Positions 6,568-11,390 of a DNA stretch of 11,390 bases are shown here, piece by piece (position 1 is the stretch's first letter; each line of letters begins with the position of its first letter). The position numbers were made by a program, and so were the translations under genes. This stretch comes from DAIOGN01 sp036745245 (GTDB taxonomy: Bacteria; Zixibacteria; MSB-5A5; JAUVRN01): contig DAIOGN010000110.1 in the NCBI GenBank assembly GCA_036745245.1, positions 1 to 11,390 on the forward strand, written 5' to 3'. The notes below the pieces were generated by a model. The model saw only the letters and a program-made list of their open reading frames with translations, was not told the DNA's origin and did not search any database.

Positions 6568-7965
6568 ATGAAACTCAGCCTGAACGTATCGCTTCGCCAG
6601 ACTCTGGCGCCCCAGCTGATACAGTCGTTGAAGCTCCTGCAGATGCCCATTCTGCGCCTGGAGCAAACGATCAGGCAGGAGCTTGCCATCAATCCCATGC
6701 TGGAGGAGTCGGAGACCACCGAGGAAGAGGCCAACCAGGAAAACAACGATGAGCTGGCCGAGCAGACCACCGATCCGGAGATGGAAAAGATCGACTGGGA
6801 AGACTACCTCGGCGACGACATGGAGTACGTCCCGCGCAGCTCGCGGGAACAGGGGCAGGAGATTCTCGACCGAGGCCCCGTCACAGAAAAGACGCTGTAC
6901 GATCACCTTTCAGAGCAGCTCTCCTTTGCGCGATTGTCCGAGGAAGAGCGTGCGCTCGGCGATTACATCATCGGCAATATCGACGAGCGCGGGTACCTGT
7001 GCATCGACACCGACGAGATGGCCAGGGAACTCGAATTCCCCATCGAGACCGTGGACAAGGTCCTCACGCTCATCCAGACGTTCGATCCGGCCGGGGTGGG
7101 CGCGCGATCGCTGCGCGAGTCGCTTCTGATTCAGCTGCGCGAGCGCAAGGAAGGTGGCACCCTCGCGGCGCGCATCGTGGCGGAGTTTCTCGAGCAGCTC
7201 GACAAGAAGTCACCGTTGCAGATCGCCAAGAGCCTGGGCGAGTCGGTGGACAACGTGCAGTTGGCCATGGCGCAGATCAAGCAGCTCAACCCGCAGCCGG
7301 CGTCGGGGCTGTTCTCGCGGGCGGCCATGCCTGTGGTGCCCGATCTCATCGTGGAACGGATCGGCGATCAGTTCCTGGTGTTCCACAACGACCGCAATAT
7401 TCCTCGCCTGCGCGTGAACCAGGGATATCGCAATCTGCTCAAGCGCGGCAACTCCACGCCCAAAGACACCAAGGAGTACGTGCGCGGCAAGCTCGACCAG
7501 GCGCGCTGGCTCCTGAACGCCATCAACCAGCGCCGCTCCACCATGATCCGCGTGATGGAAGCGGTGGTGGAGTATCAGAAGGAATTCTTCGAGAAGGGCA
7601 CCTCCTACTTGAAGCCGCTCATCATGGAGCAGGTGGCCGACCACGTGGGAATGAACGTGGCCACGATCTCACGCGTGGCCAACGACAAGTACGTGCAAAC
7701 GCCTCATGGCGTGTTCGAAATCAAGTACTTCTTCAATGCCGGCGTGCCGCAGGACTCGGGGGAAGATCTCTCCAAGCGCATGGTGAAGGAGAAGATCGAA
7801 GTGCTGGTGCAGAACGAGGACACGTCCAAGCCCCTGTCCGACCAGGAAATCTTCCAGAAGCTGTCGGCCTCGGGCATCCAGATTGCCCGGCGCACTGTGA
7901 GCAAGTACCGCGAGGAGATGAACATCCGCGCGGCCCGGTTCCGCAAGCGCACGGACAAGCCGTAG
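6568..7965 (+). CDS. rpoN: RNA polymerase sigma-54 factor RpoN
   Basis: RpoN directs RNA polymerase to -24/-12 promoters and needs an AAA+ activator for open complex formation. The 465-aa protein is full length. Region I is glutamine- and leucine-rich (MKLSLNVSLRQTLAPQLIQ, then SLKLLQMP) and is the activator-responsive part. An acidic stretch follows at about residues 48-90 (region II). The core-binding domain includes FDPAGVGARSLRESLLIQL. The helix-turn-helix region carries VADHVGMNVATISRVANDKY and TPHGVFEIKYFF. The RpoN box that reads the -24 element is ARRTVSKYRE (440-449), with S445 in place of the usual alanine of ARRTVAKYRE. No good ribosome-binding site lies close to ATG 6568; AAGGGA is about 17 nt upstream. 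It lies 69 bp after lptB. Downstream, where hpf/raiA is often found, a transposon begins. Confidence 0.97.
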   Translation: MKLSLNVSLRQTLAPQLIQSLKLLQMPILRLEQTIRQELAINPMLEESETTEEEANQENNDELAEQTTDPEMEKIDWEDYLGDDMEYVPRSSREQGQEILDRGPVTEKTLYDHLSEQLSFARLSEEERALGDYIIGNIDERGYLCIDTDEMARELEFPIETVDKVLTLIQTFDPAGVGARSLRESLLIQLRERKEGGTLAARIVAEFLEQLDKKSPLQIAKSLGESVDNVQLAMAQIKQLNPQPASGLFSRAAMPVVPDLIVERIGDQFLVFHNDRNIPRLRVNQGYRNLLKRGNSTPKDTKEYVRGKLDQARWLLNAINQRRSTMIRVMEAVVEYQKEFFEKGTSYLKPLIMEQVADHVGMNVATISRVANDKYVQTPHGVFEIKYFFNAGVPQDSGEDLSKRMVKEKIEVLVQNEDTSKPLSDQEIFQKLSASGIQIARRTVSKYREEMNIRAARFRKRTDKP

Positions 7966-7997
7966 TCCGGTCCCCGTAGTTCCGTCCAACGCCCGCC

Positions 7998-8016
7998 CGG
8001 TAGTGGGTCAGTTTGA
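7998..8016 (+). repeat. Left terminal inverted repeat of the transposon
   Basis: CGGTAGTGGGTCAGTTTGA is the exact reverse complement of 11372-11390. The match stops at the next base inward (G here, C on the other side). The element proper may start at the GG (7999). The flanking chromosomal bases are CCAACGCCCGCC. Confidence 0.92.
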
Positions 8017-8042
8017 GAATTGTGGGCGTGGGCACCGCGGGT

Positions 8043-8351
8043 CTAACCACCGACCAACCGCTCTAACAAACCATGAACCGATTGGCGGTTTCCTGCGAGC
8101 AGGAGCACAACTGTATTCGGTTCAAGCAAATAGAACAGCCGATGGTCTTTGTCTGCATACACCTCATGTACTTTGCCGCCAAAGTAGTCGATAACCGATT
8201 TGCTTTTATACATCTTGTGTTTGAAGCCTGCGGGCAAAACATGCGGCGACTCTTGGATGTGTCGAGTCTTTGCTTTAACTTTCTTGCGTACATGTAAGGG
8301 GAGTTTGCGATATGACTCCCGATATGTAGGCGAGAAAACTAACTCCAGCAT
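8043..8351 (-). CDS. RelE/ParE-superfamily toxin-like protein
   Basis: The 102-aa protein has the layout of small RelE/ParE/HigB toxins. It opens with a strand and a basic helix (FSPTYRESYRKLPLHVRKKV), then VIDYFGGKVHEVYADKDHRLFYLLEP, where R71 sits in the strand that often carries a catalytic or RNA-contacting arginine. It ends with VVLLLAGNRQSVHGLL, with H93 near the C-terminus. RelE-type members cleave mRNA in the ribosome; ParE-type members poison gyrase. Which applies cannot be told here. It is the last gene of a three-gene minus-strand module, 11 bp after the small acidic gene, with no ribosome-binding site of its own; coupling to the upstream gene is likely. A CCAGCA/TGCTGG inverted repeat (8345-8357) lies across its start codon. 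As transposon cargo it may stabilise the element. Confidence 0.65.
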   Translation of the reverse strand: MLELVFSPTYRESYRKLPLHVRKKVKAKTRHIQESPHVLPAGFKHKMYKSKSVIDYFGGKVHEVYADKDHRLFYLLEPNTVVLLLAGNRQSVHGLLERLVGG

Positions 8352-8362
8352 TGCTGGGACGG

Positions 8363-8614
8363 CTATTCTTGGCCGTCTAAGTAATCGTATAGCTCGTCAG
8401 CGCTTTCGAATCGGCGGAACTTGTCGCCGCGTATGCGCCATTCGTCGAAGGACCGTTTCAAGAGTTCGTCGATATCGTCGAGTTTGGAAACAGTGGTATC
8501 TTCAATCTCGTACCAAGCTGATCCATAGCTCACCGTGAACAAAGACGTAGCTGGTGCGTAAACTGCCGCCACATCCTCGGTAGAAATCGCAGCACAGGAA
8601 AGTTTATCGAACAT
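8363..8614 (-). CDS. Small acidic protein, possible antitoxin by position
   Basis: This 83-aa protein is not recognised. Its C-terminal half is strongly acidic (KLDDIDELLKRSFDEW at 44-59; ESADELYDYLDGQE at 70-83), and the N-terminal half has short hydrophobic strands (SLFTVSYGSAWYEIED). No DNA-binding motif such as ribbon-helix-helix or AbrB is evident. It starts 4 nt after the stop of the DUF3467-like gene and ends 11 nt before the RelE/ParE-like toxin gene, so it is translated in series with both. Its place directly upstream of a toxin-like gene suggests an antitoxin role, but this rests on position and acidity only. The DUF3467-like protein could equally be the partner. Base composition is more AT-rich than the chromosomal genes. 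Confidence 0.6.
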   Translation of the reverse strand: MFDKLSCAAISTEDVAAVYAPATSLFTVSYGSAWYEIEDTTVSKLDDIDELLKRSFDEWRIRGDKFRRFESADELYDYLDGQE

Positions 8615-8618
8615 GCTG

Positions 8619-8954
8619 TTACTCGCTTTCAGCTTCCGCCGTTTCCTTTAGAGCGCCTTTAGCGACAAGTCCATCTATGTGCCGTCGGAGAATCTCGTAG
8701 ACCTTCAGCCCAATATCTGGCGGCAAATATATCTCTTGAAATATAACTGGCTTATCAATGCCAGGGTGATTGCAGCCGAACGCTAACATAAAGCCGCGTG
8801 GCCCCGTGCTGATGCTAACATAGTCAGAAAATGCGATCCCTCCCTGTGTGGCGCGCAGGAAATCGGGGCGCGCCTCAACGGCATCTTGATCTACGCTTAA
8901 TACCCGGTCTGAGGGTTTCGCCACCGGTTCGTGCTTTGTTGTCCTACCCAACAT
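8619..8954 (-). CDS. DUF3467-like small protein
   Basis: This 111-aa protein resembles the DUF3467 family in its middle and C-terminal part: FSDYVSISTGPRGFMLAFG (residues 42-60), a variable loop, then a strand and helix PVIFQEIYLPPDIGLKVYEIL (69-89). Family members typically read Y-x-x-x-V-x-V-x-x-x-x-x-x-F-x-L-x-F-G and then a V-x-L-x-P segment with a helix, as here. The family has no established function. The first 38 residues are polar and look disordered. ATG 8954 has GGAG only 3 nt upstream, so the start or its initiation is unusual. It is first in the module with the acidic protein and the toxin-like gene (4-nt and 11-nt gaps). A TTGACG box on the minus strand at 8994-8989 may be part of its promoter. 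Confidence 0.6.
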   Translation of the reverse strand: MLGRTTKHEPVAKPSDRVLSVDQDAVEARPDFLRATQGGIAFSDYVSISTGPRGFMLAFGCNHPGIDKPVIFQEIYLPPDIGLKVYEILRRHIDGLVAKGALKETAEAESE

Positions 8955-8965
8955 CCGCTCCGTTC

Positions 8966-8994
8966 AGGTTAAACTTCCTGTATCTTATCGTCAA
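8966..8994 (-). promoter_or_regulatory. Candidate promoter of the three-gene cargo module
   Basis: On the minus strand TTGACG (8994-8989) is followed after 17 bp by TAACCT (8971-8966). The -35 is good (five of six) but the -10 is poor (three of six). Transcription would begin near 8959, just before ATG 8954. Position relative to the gene is right; strength is uncertain. Confidence 0.3.
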
Positions 8995-9063
8995 AGAGCC
9001 GTCCTGCCTGGACGTGTGAGGTAGATGTATCTGTGGGACCAACAAAGAGCCAAATCCGCAAAC

Positions 9064-9112
9064 GCCCAACTTACACTAGTTTTGTACGTCGTCAAGGGTA
9101 GATAAGTTGGGC
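9064..9112. repeat. Inverted repeat GCCCAACTTA / TAAGTTGGGC
   Basis: Arms at 9064-9073 and 9103-9112 are perfect 10-bp complements separated by 29 bp. They lie between the two divergent cargo promoters. There is no T-tract, so a simple terminator is unlikely. A protein-binding operator or a remnant of an end sequence fits better. The function is inferred only from its place. Confidence 0.55.
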
Positions 9113-9132
9113 CAAATCAGGCCATGATCTTC

Positions 9133-9160
9133 TTGACGGCCCAGCAAATCCGCATATAAT
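9133..9160 (+). promoter_or_regulatory. Strong sigma-70-type promoter of the KGG gene
   Basis: TTGACG (9133-9138), a 16-bp spacer and a perfect TATAAT (9155-9160) precede ATG 9167 by 6 bp. A start site about seven bases after the -10 falls on the A of the ATG, and there is no Shine-Dalgarno sequence. This predicts a leaderless mRNA. Confidence 0.75.
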
Positions 9161-9166
9161 ATAACC

Positions 9167-9433
9167 ATGCCTGACCGCTCACGCAAGAAGAAACCGGCCG
9201 ACTTGAACCGGCTGGCAATGGCTATCGTGGGAGAGGCTACGGAGGCGGAGCATTCAGCCGAAGAGCCAAGGCCGGAGGATGAAGGTAAGGACCCGGCTGC
9301 CGTAGCGCTTGGCCGTAAAGGCGGCCTAAAGGGTGGCAAGGCTAGGGCTGCCAAGATGACCAAGAAACAGCGGTCGGCGGCGGCTCGAAAAGCGGCCCTG
9401 GCTCGGTGGGGAAGGGCAGGGGGGGCGTCCTAG
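9167..9433 (+). CDS. Small basic KGG/GGKARA-motif protein
   Basis: This 88-aa protein has a basic start (RSRKKK), an acidic, probably disordered middle (about residues 23-42) and a basic, alanine-rich C-terminus. GRKGGLKGGKARAAKMT (49-65) is followed by RKAALARW (74-81). Such GRKGG-LKGGKARA-(S/K)-(M/L)T-x-x-x-R-x-x-A-x-x-A-A-x-A-R-W tails recur in small bacterial proteins of unknown function and suggest nucleic-acid contact; that is inference. Residues 56-81 align without gaps to residues 9-34 of the neighbouring P63C protein (16 of 26 identical). A strong promoter sits directly before the ATG, predicting a leaderless transcript. Its TAG stop shares a CTAG with the stop of the P63C gene on the other strand, so the genes converge with no spacer and no room for a terminator between them. 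Confidence 0.75.
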   Translation: MPDRSRKKKPADLNRLAMAIVGEATEAEHSAEEPRPEDEGKDPAAVALGRKGGLKGGKARAAKMTKKQRSAAARKAALARWGRAGGAS

Positions 9434-10416
9434 CCTCCTTCAAGTAACAGGGTGTAGTTTTTGCCGAATCTAGGCGCAACGGTGTCCAGTTTCTGTTGAA
9501 ATTCGTCCCACGTTTGAGAGAGCTTCATGGCAAACACAACACCACCAAGATGCTCCCTTAGCTTTGGATGTCCGATGTCTGCCGTGAGACGTTGATGATA
9601 CCGATGCTTAGTGCCACCCTTTTCATTGCGCGGCGTGAGGCGTCGAAGTTCGTCTAAGACACCGGGTGCCAATCGGGAATAGACAATGTCATTCGTAAGC
9701 TTGCCGACCACCCACGGGTATTTTACGCCCTTGTCCGGTGGGTATTCCCATTCCTTCAATCTGAACATCTCCCGATAAAAATCGTCGGGGAACGTTTTTA
9801 CCCATCTTCGGAGTTCCTTCGCAATAAACCGCTCAAGAATAACAGCGAGAGCATCTTTGGCCCTGAAATCCTGATAGCCTGTTGCCTCATCGACAAGCGC
9901 GATAATCCCGACGGTCGCCATCCCTGCCAAGAGGGTTTCGGCGGCAATGGCGAGGTGTTGCTGGTTTGTTCTTAGGGCACTTGCTCGATTGGCTTCCATG
10001 ATGATCCGGCAAACGTCGGGTAGGAGTGTCGCATCAAACCCTAGGGCGGTCCTGCCCGGAGCCAATTGAACATACTCCGTTGGCGACGTGACGCGCGCCA
10101 GCAAGTCATTGGGAATGAATGGTTTGATTGCTTCAGATGCTAGAAAGGGGGGCACTTTACGCGCGCCCGTCTTGGAGGTACCCTGAGTCCTTCCGCCGAA
10201 AGCTCGAGTGACACCACGGATAGACAGCACGCGCAGATCATTGTCCAATACCGCGCACGGGATCAGGATATCTCCGATGGTGAGTACGCCAGTATGGACC
10301 TCTTTCGGGTAACTGTACCTCGCCCTAGCCGCCTTACTCGCTTGAAGGCTGCGGGCTGCACTTGTCATGGACTTTGCCCTCGCCTTCCCACCTAACGAAT
10401 GAATCGACTTCTCCAT
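9430..10416 (-). CDS. P63C-domain protein
   Basis: This 328-aa protein carries the P63C domain, a domain of unknown function found mostly in phage and mobile-element proteins. The N-terminus has a GGKARA motif (residues 9-34) shared with the KGG protein. Then come HTGVLTIGDILIPCAVLDND, a segment with FLASEAIKPFI, and a central region. The C-terminal domain begins at ALVDEATGYQ (D176) and continues through ELRRWVKTFPDDFYREMFRL, KLTNDIVYSRLAPGVLDEL and HRYHQRLTADIGHPKLREHL. These are the signature blocks of the family. ATG 10416 is chosen over the upstream in-frame ATGs because a perfect AGGAGG (10429-10424) lies 7 nt before it. It is transcribed divergently from the transposase and converges on the KGG gene. 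It is the largest cargo gene, and its job in the element is unknown. Confidence 0.85.
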   Translation of the reverse strand: MEKSIHSLGGKARAKSMTSAARSLQASKAARARYSYPKEVHTGVLTIGDILIPCAVLDNDLRVLSIRGVTRAFGGRTQGTSKTGARKVPPFLASEAIKPFIPNDLLARVTSPTEYVQLAPGRTALGFDATLLPDVCRIIMEANRASALRTNQQHLAIAAETLLAGMATVGIIALVDEATGYQDFRAKDALAVILERFIAKELRRWVKTFPDDFYREMFRLKEWEYPPDKGVKYPWVVGKLTNDIVYSRLAPGVLDELRRLTPRNEKGGTKHRYHQRLTADIGHPKLREHLGGVVFAMKLSQTWDEFQQKLDTVAPRFGKNYTLLLEGG

Positions 10417-10423
10417 CTCAAAT

Positions 10424-10429
10424 CCTCCT
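10424..10429 (-). promoter_or_regulatory. Ribosome-binding site fixing the P63C start
   Basis: AGGAGG on the minus strand, 7 nt before ATG 10416-10414. It rules against the upstream in-frame ATGs near 10452 and 10464. It is the only textbook Shine-Dalgarno site among the transposon genes. Confidence 0.85.
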
Positions 10430-10527
10430 GCGCTTAAGATACCCATTGACATGCTTGCAAGCAAGCAGTAATTGTGACATGTCGCTGTGCTTGCAGGAAA
10501 TCACTTGACAATGCGTAAGCGCTTAAG
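10430..10527. promoter_or_regulatory. Divergent control region with short repeats (P63C / transposase)
   Basis: Several short repeats are packed between the two divergent genes. GCGCTTAAG occurs at 10430-10438 and 10519-10527. TGACATG occurs at 10447-10453 and 10475-10481. TGCTTGCA occurs at 10452-10459 and 10488-10495. Palindromes are GCTTGCAAGC (10453-10462), GACATGTC (10476-10483) and TAAGCGCTTA (10516-10525), the last inside the spacer of the candidate transposase promoter. A weak minus-strand promoter (TTGCTT 10464-10459, TATCTT 10441-10436, 17-bp spacer) could serve the P63C gene. The pattern suggests operator sites. Confidence 0.5.
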
Positions 10528-10533
10528 CATATT
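10505..10533 (+). promoter_or_regulatory. Candidate transposase promoter
   Basis: A perfect TTGACA (10505-10510), 17 bp, then CATATT (10528-10533, four of six). The start site would fall at about 10540-10541, on the ATG chosen for the transposase. The palindrome TAAGCGCTTA fills the spacer, well placed for repression. Confidence 0.5.
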
Positions 10534-10540
10534 GGTCAAT

Positions 10541-11380
10541 ATGAATAGGCTGACGATTGAGAAGCGGGTGGCCGTCTTGGCAGCTTTGGTGGAAGGGACT
10601 TCAATCCGCGCCACCTGCCGCATGACCGGGGCAGCTAAGAACACCGTCCAGAAGCTGCTACTCGAAGTCGGTGCGGCCTGTGCGGTCTATCAGGACAAGC
10701 ACCTCCGCGACCTCAACTCCAAGCGCCTCCAATGCGATGAAATCTGGACCTACTGCTACGCCAAGGCCAAGAATGTGCCGGAAGGCCTCAAGGGGCAGTT
10801 CGGAGTCGGGGACGTCTGGACCTGGGTAGCCCTCGACGCCGATTCCAAGCTGGCCGTGTCGTGGCTCGTAGGGCTCCGGGATGCTGAATGGGCCAACGCT
10901 TTCATGCAGGACGTGGCGAAGCGGGTGAAGGGCCGCGTACAGCTTACGACGGACGGCCACAACGCCTACCTGCAAGCCGTAGATGATGCCTTCGGCACCG
11001 AAGTCGATTACGCCATGCTGGTGAAGCTCTACGGCACCGCACCCGAAGCCGGGCGTTACAGCCCGCCTGAGTGCATCGGTTGTCGCCGTCAGAAGATTCT
11101 TGGGACGCCCGACAAGGCCGCAATCTCAACGTCTTTCGTGGAACGCCAAAACCTGACCATGCGTATGGGTATGCGCCGCTTCACGCGGCTGACCAATGCC
11201 TTCAGCAAGAAGATCGACCACCTGGAAGCGGCGGTTGCCCTGCACTTCATGTATTACAACTTTGTGCGCGTCCACCAGACGTTGCGGGTATCGCCTGCAA
11301 TGGAAGCCGGGGTTACGGATCGGCTATGGAATCTTGGCGACATCGTGGACTTGCTCGAAGCTCAGGAAAAGTCAAACTGA
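10541..11380 (+). CDS. IS1-family-like DDE transposase
   Basis: This 279-aa protein cuts and joins the element ends. An N-terminal helix-turn-helix region (about residues 4-40; EGTSIRATCRMTGAAKNTVQ) probably binds the inverted repeats. The catalytic domain has D66 in QCDEIW, D138 in TTDGHNAY and E201 in FVERQNLTMRM, followed by RRFTRLTNAFSKK. These blocks parallel DEQW, TDGWPLY, IERHNLNLR and SFSKS of the IS1 transposase. All three acidic residues are present, so it is probably active. It is a single uninterrupted frame, unlike classical IS1 with its programmed frameshift. A CIGC pair lies before E201. ATG 10541 (MNRLTIEKR) is preferred; ATG 10511, with AGGA 12 nt upstream, and GTG 10487 are in-frame alternatives. 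The TGA stop (11378-11380) is inside the right inverted repeat. Confidence 0.92.
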   Translation: MNRLTIEKRVAVLAALVEGTSIRATCRMTGAAKNTVQKLLLEVGAACAVYQDKHLRDLNSKRLQCDEIWTYCYAKAKNVPEGLKGQFGVGDVWTWVALDADSKLAVSWLVGLRDAEWANAFMQDVAKRVKGRVQLTTDGHNAYLQAVDDAFGTEVDYAMLVKLYGTAPEAGRYSPPECIGCRRQKILGTPDKAAISTSFVERQNLTMRMGMRRFTRLTNAFSKKIDHLEAAVALHFMYYNFVRVHQTLRVSPAMEAGVTDRLWNLGDIVDLLEAQEKSN

Positions 11381-11390
11381 CCCACTACCG
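11372..11390 (-). repeat. Right terminal inverted repeat of the transposon
   Basis: TCAAACTGACCCACTACCG is the exact reverse complement of 7998-8016. It includes the transposase stop codon (11378-11380) and ends at the last base of the window, so the right flank cannot be seen. Confidence 0.92.

Larger units (their letters stand above)
8955..9132. other. Divergent intergenic region with repeats
   Basis: This gene-free stretch separates the minus-strand cargo module from the plus-strand KGG gene. It holds a 10-bp perfect inverted repeat (9064-9073 and 9103-9112). A CAAATCCGCA direct repeat lies at 9051-9060 and again at 9145-9154, the second copy abutting the KGG -10 box. AAAGAGCC occurs near 8994 and near 9044. 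No open frame here looks like a gene. Confidence 0.5.
7998..11390. mobile_element. IS1-family-like transposon with about 2.4 kb of cargo
   Basis: A 3393-bp element is bounded by perfect 19-bp inverted repeats at 7998-8016 and 11372-11390. Inside are an IS1-like DDE transposase at the right end and five cargo genes: DUF3467-like, small acidic protein, RelE/ParE-like toxin, KGG-motif protein and P63C-domain protein. The ends read GGTAGTG just inside the outermost C, fitting the GGnnnTG end consensus known for IS1 family elements. The IS1 family has a longer subgroup (ISMhu11 type) that this may belong to; that placement is from memory. Left cargo genes are visibly more AT-rich than the flanking chromosome. 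The left junction lies 32 bp after the rpoN stop. Because the window ends at the right repeat, a target-site duplication cannot be read and the outermost C/G pair may belong to the target rather than the element. Confidence 0.85.

Noticed and set aside
6999..7979. Plus-strand open frame of 326 codons inside rpoN
   Set aside because: It is the out-of-frame reading of rpoN, with R/A/G/H-rich composition. RpoN itself is complete with all motifs.
7986..7998. Target-site duplication at the left junction
   Set aside because: The right flank is outside the window, so no duplication can be shown.
9064..9112. Rho-independent terminator
   Set aside because: The 10-bp stem has a 29-nt loop and no T-tract on either side, and it lies upstream of both divergent genes.
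10417..10464. Upstream starts for the P63C protein
   Set aside because: A perfect AGGAGG lies 7 nt before ATG 10416. The upstream ATGs lack one and would run through the repeat-rich control region.

Overview
The window looks like the chromosome of a GC-rich, diderm (LPS-making) bacterium that uses sigma-54. The basis is an lptB-rpoN pair, an M23 peptidoglycan hydrolase of the usual diderm architecture, and evenly GC-rich codon use up to about position 7965. I cannot fix the phylum from sequence alone. Several under-cultured GC-rich diderm phyla would fit, but this is inference.

Region 1 (1-1296, minus strand): an aminotransferase-fold protein overlaps the start of folB (dihydroneopterin aldolase, cut by the window edge). 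The aminotransferase keeps most PLP-pocket residues, but its Schiff-base lysine is a phenylalanine. A 277-bp divergent gap follows.

Region 2 (1574-7965, plus strand): a tightly packed set reads MEMO1-AMMECR1 fusion, M23 endopeptidase (TTG start, stop/start overlap), a 215-aa protein of unknown function, a degenerate DprA/Smf-like protein, lptB and rpoN. The first four genes overlap one another. Gaps of 61 and 69 bp precede lptB and rpoN. The set joins envelope building (M23, LptB), global regulation (RpoN) and proteins of unclear role.

Region 3 (7998-11390): 32 bp after the rpoN stop, the sequence changes to a mobile element bounded by perfect 19-bp terminal inverted repeats (CGGTAGTGGGTCAGTTTGA). 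The second copy ends exactly at the window edge. The element carries an IS1-family-like DDE transposase at its right end, whose stop codon lies inside the right repeat. About 2.4 kb of cargo fills the rest: a minus-strand three-gene module (DUF3467-like protein, small acidic protein, RelE/ParE-like toxin), a small basic KGG-motif protein with a strong promoter and probably a leaderless mRNA, and a P63C-domain protein. The KGG and P63C genes meet tail to tail on a shared CTAG. The two proteins share a 26-residue motif with no gaps. The left cargo genes are visibly more AT-rich than the chromosome.

The most notable items are the cargo-bearing IS1-like transposon with its P63C/KGG pair, and the aminotransferase lacking its catalytic lysine. 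No tRNA, rRNA or CRISPR array was seen.
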